Shown here: positions 30,043 to 38,692 of the stretch, one piece after another | Layout of the letters: every line of letters begins with the position of its first letter | Position numbering within the stretch: position 1 is the first letter of the stretch | Program-made: the position numbers and the translations under genes | Source: Photobacterium toruni | GTDB taxonomy: Bacteria > Pseudomonadota > Gammaproteobacteria > Enterobacterales > Vibrionaceae | DNA length: 64,000 nt | Assembly: GCF_024529955.1 (NCBI RefSeq) | Contig: NZ_AP024854.1 | Span: 124,001-188,000, forward strand | Direction: 5' to 3' | Notes under the pieces: generated by a model | What the model saw: only the letters and a program-made list of their open reading frames with translations | Told to the model about the DNA's origin: nothing | The model's database searches: none

Positions 30043-31323
30043 TTAATCATCGGCTAAGTAATGGCTAATATTGGTAATAGTTTTCTTCACTGCACCTTGG
30101 TTTTCAAGTACGATCTTTTGACCCTGTGCGCCCATTTTTTGTTGGCGCTCGGGATCATTAAATAAGATTATGATTTGTTGTGCGAGTTGGTGACTATTTT
30201 GACAAATTTCAATTGCACCTGCAGCCAATAGTTGTTGAGTAATATCTTCAAAATTATAAAAACTTGGGCCGGTAATGGCTGGTTTCGCCACCGCTGCTGG
30301 CTCTAATAGATTATGTCCACCCACTTTTTCACCAACTAAACTTCCCCCCATAAAAGTTACATCAGCAGTAGCCAGCATGACTAACATTTCTCCCATCGTA
30401 TCTGCGAGGTATAATTGAGTGTTCGCTTTTATTGGTGTGGTGTCAGTACGGCGATGGACTTGTAAACCGCGATCTTGCCCGAGTTTAGCCACACTATCAA
30501 ACCGTTCAGGGTGGCGAGGCACAATAATTACCATCGCATTAGGATATTGTTGAAGCACTGTTTGATAGGCATCTAGTACTTGTTCATCTTCACCTTGATG
30601 AGTGCTCGCTGCGACAAAAATCGGGCGTTGATTACCGAGTTGTTGGCGCAGTTGATGTGCTTGCTCAAAAACAGTGTCAGCAATACTGATGTCATATTTG
30701 ATAGAGCCCGTTACCGTCACCTGATTTTTTTGAGCACCAATGGCAATAAATCGTTGGGCATCATCATCATGTAAACATAGAATTTTATCTATTTTATTGA
30801 TTAATTGGCGAGTAAAAAAACTAAACGATTGGTAGCGTTTTGCCGAACGTTCGGATAAGCGTGCATTAACAATGATCGTCGGAATTTTTTGGTGGTGAAC
30901 ACAGCTTAATGTATTGAGCCATAATTCTTTTTCAACGATAAGCAATAATCTTGGCTTGATTGTTTTTAAAAATCCACGCACACACCACGAAAAATCAATT
31001 GGCATATAACGATGTTCAACTAAGTCACCTAATTTAGCCACTTGCTCAGCGCCAGTGCTGGTGGTAGTTGTCACTACAATAGCTTGTTCAGGATAGCTTT
31101 GTTTAAGTGCTTTGATAACAGGTACGATCGCAATAGCTTCACCGACTGATGCTGCATGGATCCAAATAGGAGCTGTAGTAGGCGTGAGTCGAGGGGTCAG
31201 GCCGAAATGTTCTTTCCAACGAGTACCAAAATTGGGTTTGCCAGGTTTGGTTCGGTACAGTCCCCATAATAAGATGGGAGCCGCTAAAGCTAATAGTAGG
31301 GTATAAATAACGCGAACTAGCAT
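30043..31323 (-). CDS. waaA: 3-deoxy-D-manno-octulosonic acid transferase WaaA
   Basis: A 426-residue GT30 enzyme that transfers Kdo from CMP-Kdo to lipid IVA. The N-terminal membrane anchor (residues ~4-22), the conserved IWIHAASVGEAIA with the catalytic Glu, IVEKELWLN and GGSLVGEKVGGHNLLEPAA are all present. Paired with kdkA in convergent orientation, it most likely acts as a monofunctional (single-Kdo) transferase; that is inferred from the neighbour, as the sequence alone does not show it. The gene is divergent from the next plus-strand glycosyltransferase unit. Confidence 0.95.
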   Translation of the reverse strand: MLVRVIYTLLLALAAPILLWGLYRTKPGKPNFGTRWKEHFGLTPRLTPTTAPIWIHAASVGEAIAIVPVIKALKQSYPEQAIVVTTTTSTGAEQVAKLGDLVEHRYMPIDFSWCVRGFLKTIKPRLLLIVEKELWLNTLSCVHHQKIPTIIVNARLSERSAKRYQSFSFFTRQLINKIDKILCLHDDDAQRFIAIGAQKNQVTVTGSIKYDISIADTVFEQAHQLRQQLGNQRPIFVAASTHQGEDEQVLDAYQTVLQQYPNAMVIIVPRHPERFDSVAKLGQDRGLQVHRRTDTTPIKANTQLYLADTMGEMLVMLATADVTFMGGSLVGEKVGGHNLLEPAAVAKPAITGPSFYNFEDITQQLLAAGAIEICQNSHQLAQQIIILFNDPERQQKMGAQGQKIVLENQGAVKKTITNISHYLADD

Positions 31324-31445
31324 GAAGGCTCTACCTGTAACAGTAAAACTCTATTATAACCAGCAATCAAAAATCTTACAGCTTGATGATTCTGCGACTA
31401 ATTAAGGTAGAATGTTTTTATCTTTTATGGACAAAGAGCACAACG

Positions 31446-32510
31446 ATGACTCATTCACCTCGGCGGTACTTAATGTATATCGCTCAAAATTATTCATTTG
31501 CTATTTTACGACCTTTACAACAAGCGATCTTAAAACAAGGTGGGCAAGTGTGTTGGTTTTTTGAGGGGGATGATGTCGATGGTCGTTTTTTACATGAGAA
31601 TGAGCAACGATTAACCTCTGTTGCTGAAGTTAAAGCTTGGCAGCCTAATGCTGTTTTTGTACCGGGAAATGTTGTTCCACGTTGTATTCCTGGTTTGAAA
31701 GTTGGTGTTTTTCACGGTTTTAATGCTGGAAAATTAAATCGTCGTGGCCGAGAGGACCATTTTGAAATTCGTGGCTGCTTTGATTTATATTGTACTCAGG
31801 GGCCAGATACCACGGCAAGGTTTGCGCAATTGGCTCAGCAATATGGTTTCTTTAAAGTAAAGCAAACAGGTTGGCCTATGCTTGATCCATTATTTACCAA
31901 ACCTGAATCGAACCCATATTGTACGATAGATGATCCTCGACCAACGGTGTTGATGTGTTCGACATTTTCACGCAATTTGACATGTGCACCTCATTTATAT
32001 GACACAATCAAGGCATTGGTTGCTACTGGTAAATGGCGCTGGTTAGTGCAGTTTCACCCCAAGATGGCATCTGAAACGGTAGCAAAATATAAAGCGTTGC
32101 AAGGGCCAAATTTAACATTTGTAGAAACAGATAACGTGATCCCTGTGTTGCAGGCGGCTGATGTTATGTTATGTGATACCTCATCGATTTTGTTAATGTT
32201 TTTACTACAAGGGAAGCCCGTTGTTACCTTTAATAATCAACATCCGCTACCCCATTTGTTGAATGTTACTACCACTAATGAAGTGGAACCAGCGCTCAGT
32301 GAGGCATTGACTTGTCCTACGGATTTAATGGCTAATATTCAACACTATTGTCAGCAAATTCACCCTTATCAAGATGGGTATTCAAGCGAGCGGGTTTTAG
32401 CTGCAACGAATGCATTGCTTGATAATGGCTTACTCGAACTTAAATCTAAACCGCTTAATATCGTACGTGAGTTTAAAATGCGAAAGAAGCTTGGTTATTG
32501 GGGATTATAA
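31446..32510 (+). CDS. CDP-glycerol glycerophosphotransferase-like GT-B protein
   Basis: A 354-residue protein with the features of the TagB/TagF-type glycerophosphotransferase superfamily (Glyphos_transf): WRWLVQFHPKM near residue 205 and ADVMLCDTSSILLMFLLQGK near residue 240, where the DTSS and Lys/Pro pattern contacts the CDP-activated donor. There is no signal peptide or membrane helix, so it acts at the cytoplasmic face. The start chosen (MTHSPRR) lies downstream of an in-frame TTG at 31383. It is the first of three tightly packed genes (one-base gap to the next). In an LPS core locus it could add glycerol phosphate or another phosphorylated unit. The donor is unknown. Confidence 0.75.
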   Translation: MTHSPRRYLMYIAQNYSFAILRPLQQAILKQGGQVCWFFEGDDVDGRFLHENEQRLTSVAEVKAWQPNAVFVPGNVVPRCIPGLKVGVFHGFNAGKLNRRGREDHFEIRGCFDLYCTQGPDTTARFAQLAQQYGFFKVKQTGWPMLDPLFTKPESNPYCTIDDPRPTVLMCSTFSRNLTCAPHLYDTIKALVATGKWRWLVQFHPKMASETVAKYKALQGPNLTFVETDNVIPVLQAADVMLCDTSSILLMFLLQGKPVVTFNNQHPLPHLLNVTTTNEVEPALSEALTCPTDLMANIQHYCQQIHPYQDGYSSERVLAATNALLDNGLLELKSKPLNIVREFKMRKKLGYWGL

Positions 32511-32511
32511 A

Positions 32512-33474
32512 ATGGCGTCATGGCATCGCGAATTAAAAGAAAATTTACGTATTATAAAATGTCGTTTTAAGCGTCGAAAAGTATTAACACCTACAGAAAA
32601 CAATGCTGCTGTATCTGCTTTGAAATCGTTATCAGTATCAGAAACGGTAGGTGGAGAGAATAAAGTTATATGGATGTTTTGGGATTCAGGCTTAGAGTCA
32701 GCACCTGATGTTGTCAAGTTGAGTCACGCCTCTTGGGTTATCCAAAATCCGGATTATCAGGTTATTTTACTTGATAATAAGACGATTCAATCTCAACTTG
32801 GGTTTGATTTTTTTGCGGTATTTAAAGCGATGACGGTTGATCTTGGTGCTGCAGGTAAGAGTGATTTATTGCGGTTGTATTTATTAAATCGGTTTGGTGG
32901 CATATGGGCTGATGCCACTACTTTTTGCAAACAGTCATTAACGACATGGTTAGATATATCGACCACGGGATTTTTCTGTTTTAGAGAGAAGCAATCTGAT
33001 GATCGACAGTTAGTGTCTTGGTTTTTGGCTGCTCATAAAGGCAATGCAATCATTCAAGATTTATTACAGGCAAGCTTGAGTTATTTAACTAAGCCTCGTC
33101 AGGTAGTACTTGATATAAGAGGGCTAACCTCAACCAGATTATTAGCTAAAAATACCGATTTAATAAGTGTTACTGGTAGTGGTAATTTACTGCTCGCATT
33201 ACTTGAGACTAAATATTGTACGCCTTATTTTTGGATGTTTTATTTGTTTAATGAAACCGTAAAACAACCGCAACACCAAGCGATTTGGCAACAAATTATG
33301 TTACAAAATAATCAATATGCCGAACTCGATGATGATTTTGGTGTTTTTCGTGAAAGTGTCGTTGCTAAGCAAACTTACCGAGAAAAATATACAACACAGG
33401 CATTATACCAACAGCGTTATCAATATATGTTGAATTTAAACACAGAAAATAAGGAGTTAGTTGATGGCAAATAA
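32512..33474 (+). CDS. Capsular-polysaccharide-synthesis-like glycosyltransferase (GT32-type)
   Basis: A 320-residue protein related to the capsular polysaccharide synthesis / GT32 group. The recognisable part is KVIWMFWDSGLESAPDVVK near residue 46 and the donor-binding region LLRLYLLNRFGGIWADATTF near residue 121, where WADA takes the place of the DxD motif. The rest is not informative. The start at 32512 has GGGGAT upstream and overlaps nothing; the previous stop is one base away, and the next gene starts inside its last 11 bases, so the three are translationally coupled. Probable role: adding a sugar to the LPS core. Sugar and acceptor are unknown. Confidence 0.75.
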   Translation: MASWHRELKENLRIIKCRFKRRKVLTPTENNAAVSALKSLSVSETVGGENKVIWMFWDSGLESAPDVVKLSHASWVIQNPDYQVILLDNKTIQSQLGFDFFAVFKAMTVDLGAAGKSDLLRLYLLNRFGGIWADATTFCKQSLTTWLDISTTGFFCFREKQSDDRQLVSWFLAAHKGNAIIQDLLQASLSYLTKPRQVVLDIRGLTSTRLLAKNTDLISVTGSGNLLLALLETKYCTPYFWMFYLFNETVKQPQHQAIWQQIMLQNNQYAELDDDFGVFRESVVAKQTYREKYTTQALYQQRYQYMLNLNTENKELVDGK

Positions 33475-34234
33475 GCATTCTTTATCTGTTATATTAATCA
33501 CAAAGAATGAAGCGGATCGGGTTGAACTATGTTTGCAATCTATCGTTGATATAGCCGATGAAATTATTGTATTAGACAGTGGCTCAACTGATGAAACCGT
33601 GGCAATTTGTCAACGCTATACCGATAACGTTACCGTGACTGATTGGCCTGGGTTTGGTAAACAAAAACAACGCGCATTGGATAAAGCCAGCTGTGATTGG
33701 GTACTGTCAATTGATGCAGATGAAGCTTTGGATGAGCAAATGCAACAAGCCTTAGTTTCATTGCTCGCTCAAGATTCGATCACGGCCACTGCATATCGCT
33801 TACCTTGGGGAGTGACGCTGTATGGTAAGACATTGAAATATGGACGTAGTGCTCGTTCAGTTTTACGCTTATTTAAGCGAGATGGTGCTCACTATACATT
33901 AGATGAAGTACATGAAACCGTGATACCAAGTGCAGGTACTACGGAAGTTATGAGTGGGTTGTTATTACATTATACTCACCGTGATTATGGGCATGGCTTA
34001 GATAAAGCCGCCCAATATGCATGGTTAGGCTCAAAGAAATACCATCGTAAAGGTAAAAAATCTCACGGACTGGGCTTAGCATTAATACGTGCAATATGGA
34101 CCTTTATTTTAATTTATATTATTCGTCGTGGTTTTTTAGATGGTAGTGTTGGCTTTATTGTTGCGATGACTTATGCGCAGGTGAGCTTTAATAAATATGT
34201 CGGTTTATGGTTACTTGAACATGATCGTAGTTAA
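33464..34234 (+). CDS. GT2 LPS core glycosyltransferase (WaaE/KdtX-like)
   Basis: A 256-residue GT-A transferase. The nucleotide-sugar fold is shown by LSVILITKNEADRVELC at residues 7-23, IIVLDSGSTDETVA and the metal-binding IDADEALDEQM. The C-terminal part has an amphipathic/hydrophobic segment (LIRAIWTFILIYIIRRGFL divided by residue ~215) that may tether it to the membrane. WaaE-type enzymes add a beta-glucose to heptose I of the inner core. The ATG at 33464 overlaps the preceding gene by 11 bases. Last gene of the plus-strand unit. Confidence 0.83.
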   Translation: MANKHSLSVILITKNEADRVELCLQSIVDIADEIIVLDSGSTDETVAICQRYTDNVTVTDWPGFGKQKQRALDKASCDWVLSIDADEALDEQMQQALVSLLAQDSITATAYRLPWGVTLYGKTLKYGRSARSVLRLFKRDGAHYTLDEVHETVIPSAGTTEVMSGLLLHYTHRDYGHGLDKAAQYAWLGSKKYHRKGKKSHGLGLALIRAIWTFILIYIIRRGFLDGSVGFIVAMTYAQVSFNKYVGLWLLEHDRS

Positions 34235-34247
34235 TGCATAAAGCAAT

Positions 34248-34273
34248 AAAAAAAGGAGAGTATAAACTCTCCT
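34248..34273 (-). terminator. Terminator of the nine-gene LPS unit
   Basis: Seven-base arms AGGAGAG/CTCTCCT (34254-34260 and 34267-34273); on the minus strand the stem is followed by seven T. It lies nine bases beyond the last minus-strand glycosyltransferase and ends that transcript. Confidence 0.85.
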
Positions 34274-34281
34274 CTATAAAG

Positions 34282-35409
34282 TTATTGTAGAGCTAATTTT
34301 AGTTGTAATTTGGTTATATGACTAAAAGAGAGTTTATCTATAACATCCTCAGATGGATATATTGGAGTCTGGACAAATTGCTTTATTTTATTGGCTAAGG
34401 CAATAGGGTCTTGTTTGGGAACAATACCTTTTTGTAGTTCTCCTGTTAATATCTCGGTAACGGGCCCACAGTCAGTTGCAATAACAGGAGCACCGCAAGC
34501 AAGAGCTTCATTTATAACTAAAACAAAACCTTCCAAATCAGAGCTTAAAACAAAAAACTCACAACGGTTCATCCATTTAAATGGGTTGTTATCAAAACCT
34601 TTTAATAGTACTTTTTGATTTAAATTTAACTGTTCTATTTTTTTCTCAAGTACTTTACGTTGATTACCTTCCCCTAAAATAATTAAAGGCAGATCAATAT
34701 CCGCAAGGTGGTAAGCATCGATTAATACATCAAATCGTTTTTGACGGCTCAAACGACCAACAGCAAGAATAAATTTACTATTAAAATTTATTTCATCTTT
34801 TGATTTTTCTAATAAGTCTTTCTTATCGCATGGATTGTATATTGTTTCTAAACATTTTAATGGAATAGATAACTGCATTGACTTCTTCAATATAGGATCT
34901 TTAATAAAATCAGAGACAGTAAAAACCTTTTTATTTAAAAATAATTTTTTGAATAAAAAGTTATAATAGATATTATTTTTTTTAGCTAATACATGCGGTA
35001 AATGTAAGCTATACACAACTTGAGATAAATTTAAGCTGTAAAGCCTATTCATTGAACGAGCGCCATTTATAAATATAGCATCAAAAGGTTGCTGTGTTTT
35101 TTGATACTCCATAAATATTTTTTTATATATAGTTCCTGCCCATAAGTGTTCACTTTGAGGGAATATTTTACGCAAAAACATCTTATAAAATAAAAAATAT
35201 AGCCCAAGAAAAGGATGTTTAAAAAGAAATTCTTTTACTGGGAGTACGTGATATGCACATGAAAAATCCAATTGAAAATCCATACCTTCTTCAAGTGCTA
35301 ATAATGTTACATCATTACCTTGTTGAGCTTGATAGCGAGCGGTATCAAGGGTGATTTTTTGAATACCACCACCTTTGAAGTTATGTGTGACAAAAAGAAT
35401 TCGTTCCAT
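34282..35409 (-). CDS. GT4-family glycosyltransferase, AT-rich
   Basis: A 375-residue GT-B retaining transferase. The N-terminal glycine-rich loop is VTHNFKGGGIQKITLD, and the C-terminal donor site has ILAVGRLSRQKRFDVLIDAY and the E-x7-E element in SSDLEGFVLVINEALACG. Last gene of the nine-gene minus-strand unit, seven bases after the WavE gene. Base composition differs from neighbours: the row 34921-34980 has only 5 G/C in 60, pointing to a later acquisition. It probably adds a hexose or HexNAc to the outer core. The exact linkage cannot be read. Confidence 0.85.
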   Translation of the reverse strand: MERILFVTHNFKGGGIQKITLDTARYQAQQGNDVTLLALEEGMDFQLDFSCAYHVLPVKEFLFKHPFLGLYFLFYKMFLRKIFPQSEHLWAGTIYKKIFMEYQKTQQPFDAIFINGARSMNRLYSLNLSQVVYSLHLPHVLAKKNNIYYNFLFKKLFLNKKVFTVSDFIKDPILKKSMQLSIPLKCLETIYNPCDKKDLLEKSKDEINFNSKFILAVGRLSRQKRFDVLIDAYHLADIDLPLIILGEGNQRKVLEKKIEQLNLNQKVLLKGFDNNPFKWMNRCEFFVLSSDLEGFVLVINEALACGAPVIATDCGPVTEILTGELQKGIVPKQDPIALANKIKQFVQTPIYPSEDVIDKLSFSHITKLQLKLALQ

Positions 35410-35416
35410 AATATAT

Positions 35417-36382
35417 TTAACCTAACATATGATGTTTCAGCTTAAAAACTAATTTACTTAAGGGTAATTTAAATAAACGTCTCAACTCAAGCTGGCGTTG
35501 ATTTTTATCGATGTTGATTGTCACCGTATTATCACAATATCTTTGATATAGTTTGAGCCAATCGGTATGACTGTACTCATTCGCTCGTTTTACTTTGCGC
35601 TGTGAAATTTTTCTTAGCCCTAATCCCATTGTTTGTGGGTCTGCAATAATAATATTACTGGCTAAAAAACGTTCCCAAACAATAATGTCATGGTTATTTA
35701 TATCAAATCGATGTTTAAGCAATGGGGTAGTATCGGGCGCAATATTCTTTAACCATATTTGACAATAAGTTTGCTCTGCTTCAAGTGCAAATGGTGTACC
35801 CGCTACTTTTTGGGCCTGCTCAATGAGCTGCTGTGAAAAAGCATGCTGATTAAATTCGGGTTGTTGCCATATTAATTTCAGATCTGCCGTACGTCCATAA
35901 TAAAAGAAATCACTCGGGCTCATAATGACACGATGACCATGGGAGCTGCGACGGAAAAGATTTGAATTGATGACAACTTTTTCGCTGAAAATTTGCTGAT
36001 CTGATTCTGTTTTAGCGAACTGTTGTTGGATTGCAACAAATTGATTTCCCGTCAGAAAATTATCACTACGTAATTTAACAGCATAAGGTGTCGTAATCGC
36101 ATTAAGCCCTGCTTGAGTTGACAATACTTGACGTTGATAGTTTACATGACAGAAACCATCTTGGTTTTGACCAGGATCTGGACTGATAATTAACTGATCG
36201 TAATCAAGGCCACTCAAATCTTGATCGGGCCATGTTGATAAAATAATTTTAGCGCCTGGTAAATGAGTACGAATACTAGCAAGACAGCGTTGAGTTATTC
36301 CTTCTTCATGATGGGTTCGACCTTGGTAATTTTGAACAGGACCTTGCACCACCACACTAATTTGTTGGGAAATATTATTCAT
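35417..36382 (-). CDS. wavE: WavE-family LPS core biosynthesis protein
   Basis: A 321-residue protein of the WavE family, first known from the Vibrio cholerae core gene cluster. Characteristic parts are ISVVVQGPVQN at the N-terminus, ILSTWPDQDLSGLDYD and AVKLRSDNFLTGNQFV, the last giving a D-x-N/D motif reminiscent of GT-A enzymes. The start at 36382 (MNNISQQ) overlaps the end of the preceding nucleotidyltransferase gene in ATGAATAA and has GGAG nearby, so translation is coupled. A glycosyltransferase role is probable; I know of no defined donor. Confidence 0.82.
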   Translation of the reverse strand: MNNISQQISVVVQGPVQNYQGRTHHEEGITQRCLASIRTHLPGAKIILSTWPDQDLSGLDYDQLIISPDPGQNQDGFCHVNYQRQVLSTQAGLNAITTPYAVKLRSDNFLTGNQFVAIQQQFAKTESDQQIFSEKVVINSNLFRRSSHGHRVIMSPSDFFYYGRTADLKLIWQQPEFNQHAFSQQLIEQAQKVAGTPFALEAEQTYCQIWLKNIAPDTTPLLKHRFDINNHDIIVWERFLASNIIIADPQTMGLGLRKISQRKVKRANEYSHTDWLKLYQRYCDNTVTINIDKNQRQLELRRLFKLPLSKLVFKLKHHMLG

Positions 36383-37106
36383 GGGACATCTCCAAGAACG
36401 CTTGATACTCATCAGGGACACCACAAAATATTACTTCATTATTATCAATTAGGTGATAATGAATCGCATGGTTAGCAATAATCAAATCATTATAAAGTGG
36501 TGCAATATACAGTTCGCCTTTTGCCCATTCCGTTTGTGGTTTGGCTAAGTATTGTTGATAGGCTTGATTAAATAACTGGCAATTTGCAAAATAATACAGG
36601 CCGGTACTGCATAAATCAGAAATAGGATCTTTTTCAGTTGTTTTTATAACTCGAGAAGATGTGTCATTTTCAGCCAGAGCAAAAGACCAATTATCTCCAT
36701 GACCTTTAAATACTTCTAAATAACCATCCCACGCGGCAATATTTTGTGGGTAACGAAATTGTGGGCGAAAAGTATCAATATTAAATATAGTGATTGAACC
36801 TTGATAATCGGGCAAAGATTGCAAGCCAAGATAAACGGTTTCAGCTTGACCACGCGTCGGTTTATCAAGTACAAAAATATGTGCGTCTTTAATCTGTAAG
36901 CGAGCAATTTCTTGCTCGACAAATGCAACGGTGTTATGGACATTTCGTACAATAAACAAAAATGATTCCGTCGCAAAATAATGCGAAAAGCTATTGATAG
37001 CATGTGCAAAAAGCGTTTCGCCATGTGCATTTAGCATGTATTTTGGTTGCGTAAACCCTGCATTAAAAAAGCGTGAACTCAGCCCCGCCATTGGAATAAC
37101 AATCAT
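36375..37106 (-). CDS. Sugar-phosphate nucleotidyltransferase-like protein
   Basis: A 243-residue protein with the NTP-transferase fold. It shows the nucleotide-binding signature AGLSSRFFNAG (residues 7-17) with PK at 21-22, TRGQAETVYLGL at 84-95, and a metal-site Asp in IFNIDTFRP (D111). These are intact catalytic features, so it should activate a phosphorylated small molecule as an NDP derivative. The length is shorter than RmlA/GalU types. It overlaps the upstream fusion gene by four bases and the downstream wavE by eight. Substrate and nucleotide are unknown. Together with the next two genes it looks like a dedicated activation pathway. Confidence 0.78.
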   Translation of the reverse strand: MIVIPMAGLSSRFFNAGFTQPKYMLNAHGETLFAHAINSFSHYFATESFLFIVRNVHNTVAFVEQEIARLQIKDAHIFVLDKPTRGQAETVYLGLQSLPDYQGSITIFNIDTFRPQFRYPQNIAAWDGYLEVFKGHGDNWSFALAENDTSSRVIKTTEKDPISDLCSTGLYYFANCQLFNQAYQQYLAKPQTEWAKGELYIAPLYNDLIIANHAIHYHLIDNNEVIFCGVPDEYQAFLEMSHE

Positions 37107-38692
37107 GATTTTGAATCCAGAATTAATTGATATAAGCGAAATGCATTCGCCATTAATGCTTGTTGACGCGTAGGATCATCCGCATGTAACGGTAACATTG
37201 AAAGAAATAATTGAATTTGCATGGCATATAACGCATTTTCATCTAGCTGGTAATGCTCTTTTATCAATCCAATAAATAATTGTTGGATCGGTAAAATATG
37301 CGGTGGTGTATCAATGGTAAATGAAATGTGTTGTTGTTCTATAGAAACCTTATAGTAACCCGCAATAATCCAATCATATAACCCTAGAATTGAATGGCTT
37401 AGTTTTGCTAAATCATAGCGAGTATCACCATAGATAGTGAGTTCATTATTCAGATCTATACCACGAGGATCGATTGTCTTAATCCTTCCCATTCTAAAGT
37501 CATATAAAATATTGCTAAAGCAAAAGTCACCATGCAAAACAGTTGGTTGAGTTGTTTCTGTTGGCAAGTACTGTTGACTCAAGGTAAGTAATTGCTCAAA
37601 TGATGCTGAAAATTGATCGTTATAGTGCCACTGTTGTTGAAAATTAAGGTTATGGCTTAAACAATATTCAGTTAAACGTTGAGTAGTTTTCTCTTCAAAG
37701 AGTGCAGTTAAACTTGAACCTTGATTCGTATTCTCAAGTGCAGAGTGTTGTTGGCAACTATTGATAAAATCAAAACAACTATCGAGGATTTGCTGCCATA
37801 CTAATTGCGGTAATTTAGAAAAAACAAATAACTCATTGAGCGCAGTATAGTGTAAGTATTCGAGTTGATAAGATATGTGATCTGCTTGTTGCTGAAAGCC
37901 TAAAAATTGAGGTAAAAAAATACGTAATGGCGCTGGAATATGATTAAACCACAGTGCTTCAGCCAGTATTTTTTGTTTTTTTGTACTAGATTTTGTGATC
38001 CATTTTTCATTTATTTCTAGTTGGTTAAATGCACGCTGAGTTGTGAATTTAGCTTTTGAGCGGTAGTAGGTATTTAAATGGCCAAAATCAAGCCAATCAG
38101 TAACAGGAATAGCGGTTAGGCCACATTTTTGATGATAGAAATTTAAGCTTTCAATAAAATCCCAATGTGCCATCGTCAATGACTTAAGTAATTGTTGTGG
38201 ATGACTAAAGTGAAAGTAACCACAGACCGCATGAGTTTGATTGAGTTGTTCGCGGTTAGTAACAGTATTGAGCCATTGAGAATTATCATTAGAAATTACT
38301 GCCCAGTCATAACTGTTTTCGACTGGGGCAATAGTGATAATATTTTTATCTGTTGGTAAATCTGGCAGTAATGTGTCACCAAATAAAATACTTAGTGATT
38401 GATTGGATGTGTAATCAGCCAGTGTGAGAGCTGATACTAATGATGCGCCAAGAGATAAACCATCAGGAATATACAATAATGTCACATGATGATCGGCTAA
38501 CCATTGCAAATCATACGGCTCTGGGGAAAAGCTTTCTGGCACACTTAAATAAATATGTTTATTTATTGGCGCACTTTTTACCTGATGCTGAAAAAGCCGT
38601 CGATTACCAAGCGGTAAAAACGACGGTGGAAGAGCGCCAAATTCAGATTCCAGTTCTTGACTAATGTAAGCCGCTGACATGATTAAGAACAT
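37103..38692 (-). CDS. Nucleotidyltransferase-like / APH-type kinase fusion protein
   Basis: A 529-residue two-domain protein. Residues 1 to ~230 resemble a nucleotidyltransferase fold: SAAYISQELESEFGALPPSF, LPLGNRRLFQHQ, then FGDTLLPDLP with D106. The usual G-x-G-x-R loop is not evident, so this half may be non-catalytic or divergent. Residues ~240-500 are an aminoglycoside-phosphotransferase/choline-kinase-like domain with the Brenner motif VLHGDFCFSNILYD (H387, D389, N394) and the metal-binding TIDPRG (D408). The start at 38692 has AAGGAA upstream and overlaps the HAD gene. The kinase substrate is probably a small polyol, sugar or amino alcohol. Function unknown. Confidence 0.75.
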   Translation of the reverse strand: MFLIMSAAYISQELESEFGALPPSFLPLGNRRLFQHQVKSAPINKHIYLSVPESFSPEPYDLQWLADHHVTLLYIPDGLSLGASLVSALTLADYTSNQSLSILFGDTLLPDLPTDKNIITIAPVENSYDWAVISNDNSQWLNTVTNREQLNQTHAVCGYFHFSHPQQLLKSLTMAHWDFIESLNFYHQKCGLTAIPVTDWLDFGHLNTYYRSKAKFTTQRAFNQLEINEKWITKSSTKKQKILAEALWFNHIPAPLRIFLPQFLGFQQQADHISYQLEYLHYTALNELFVFSKLPQLVWQQILDSCFDFINSCQQHSALENTNQGSSLTALFEEKTTQRLTEYCLSHNLNFQQQWHYNDQFSASFEQLLTLSQQYLPTETTQPTVLHGDFCFSNILYDFRMGRIKTIDPRGIDLNNELTIYGDTRYDLAKLSHSILGLYDWIIAGYYKVSIEQQHISFTIDTPPHILPIQQLFIGLIKEHYQLDENALYAMQIQLFLSMLPLHADDPTRQQALMANAFRLYQLILDSKS

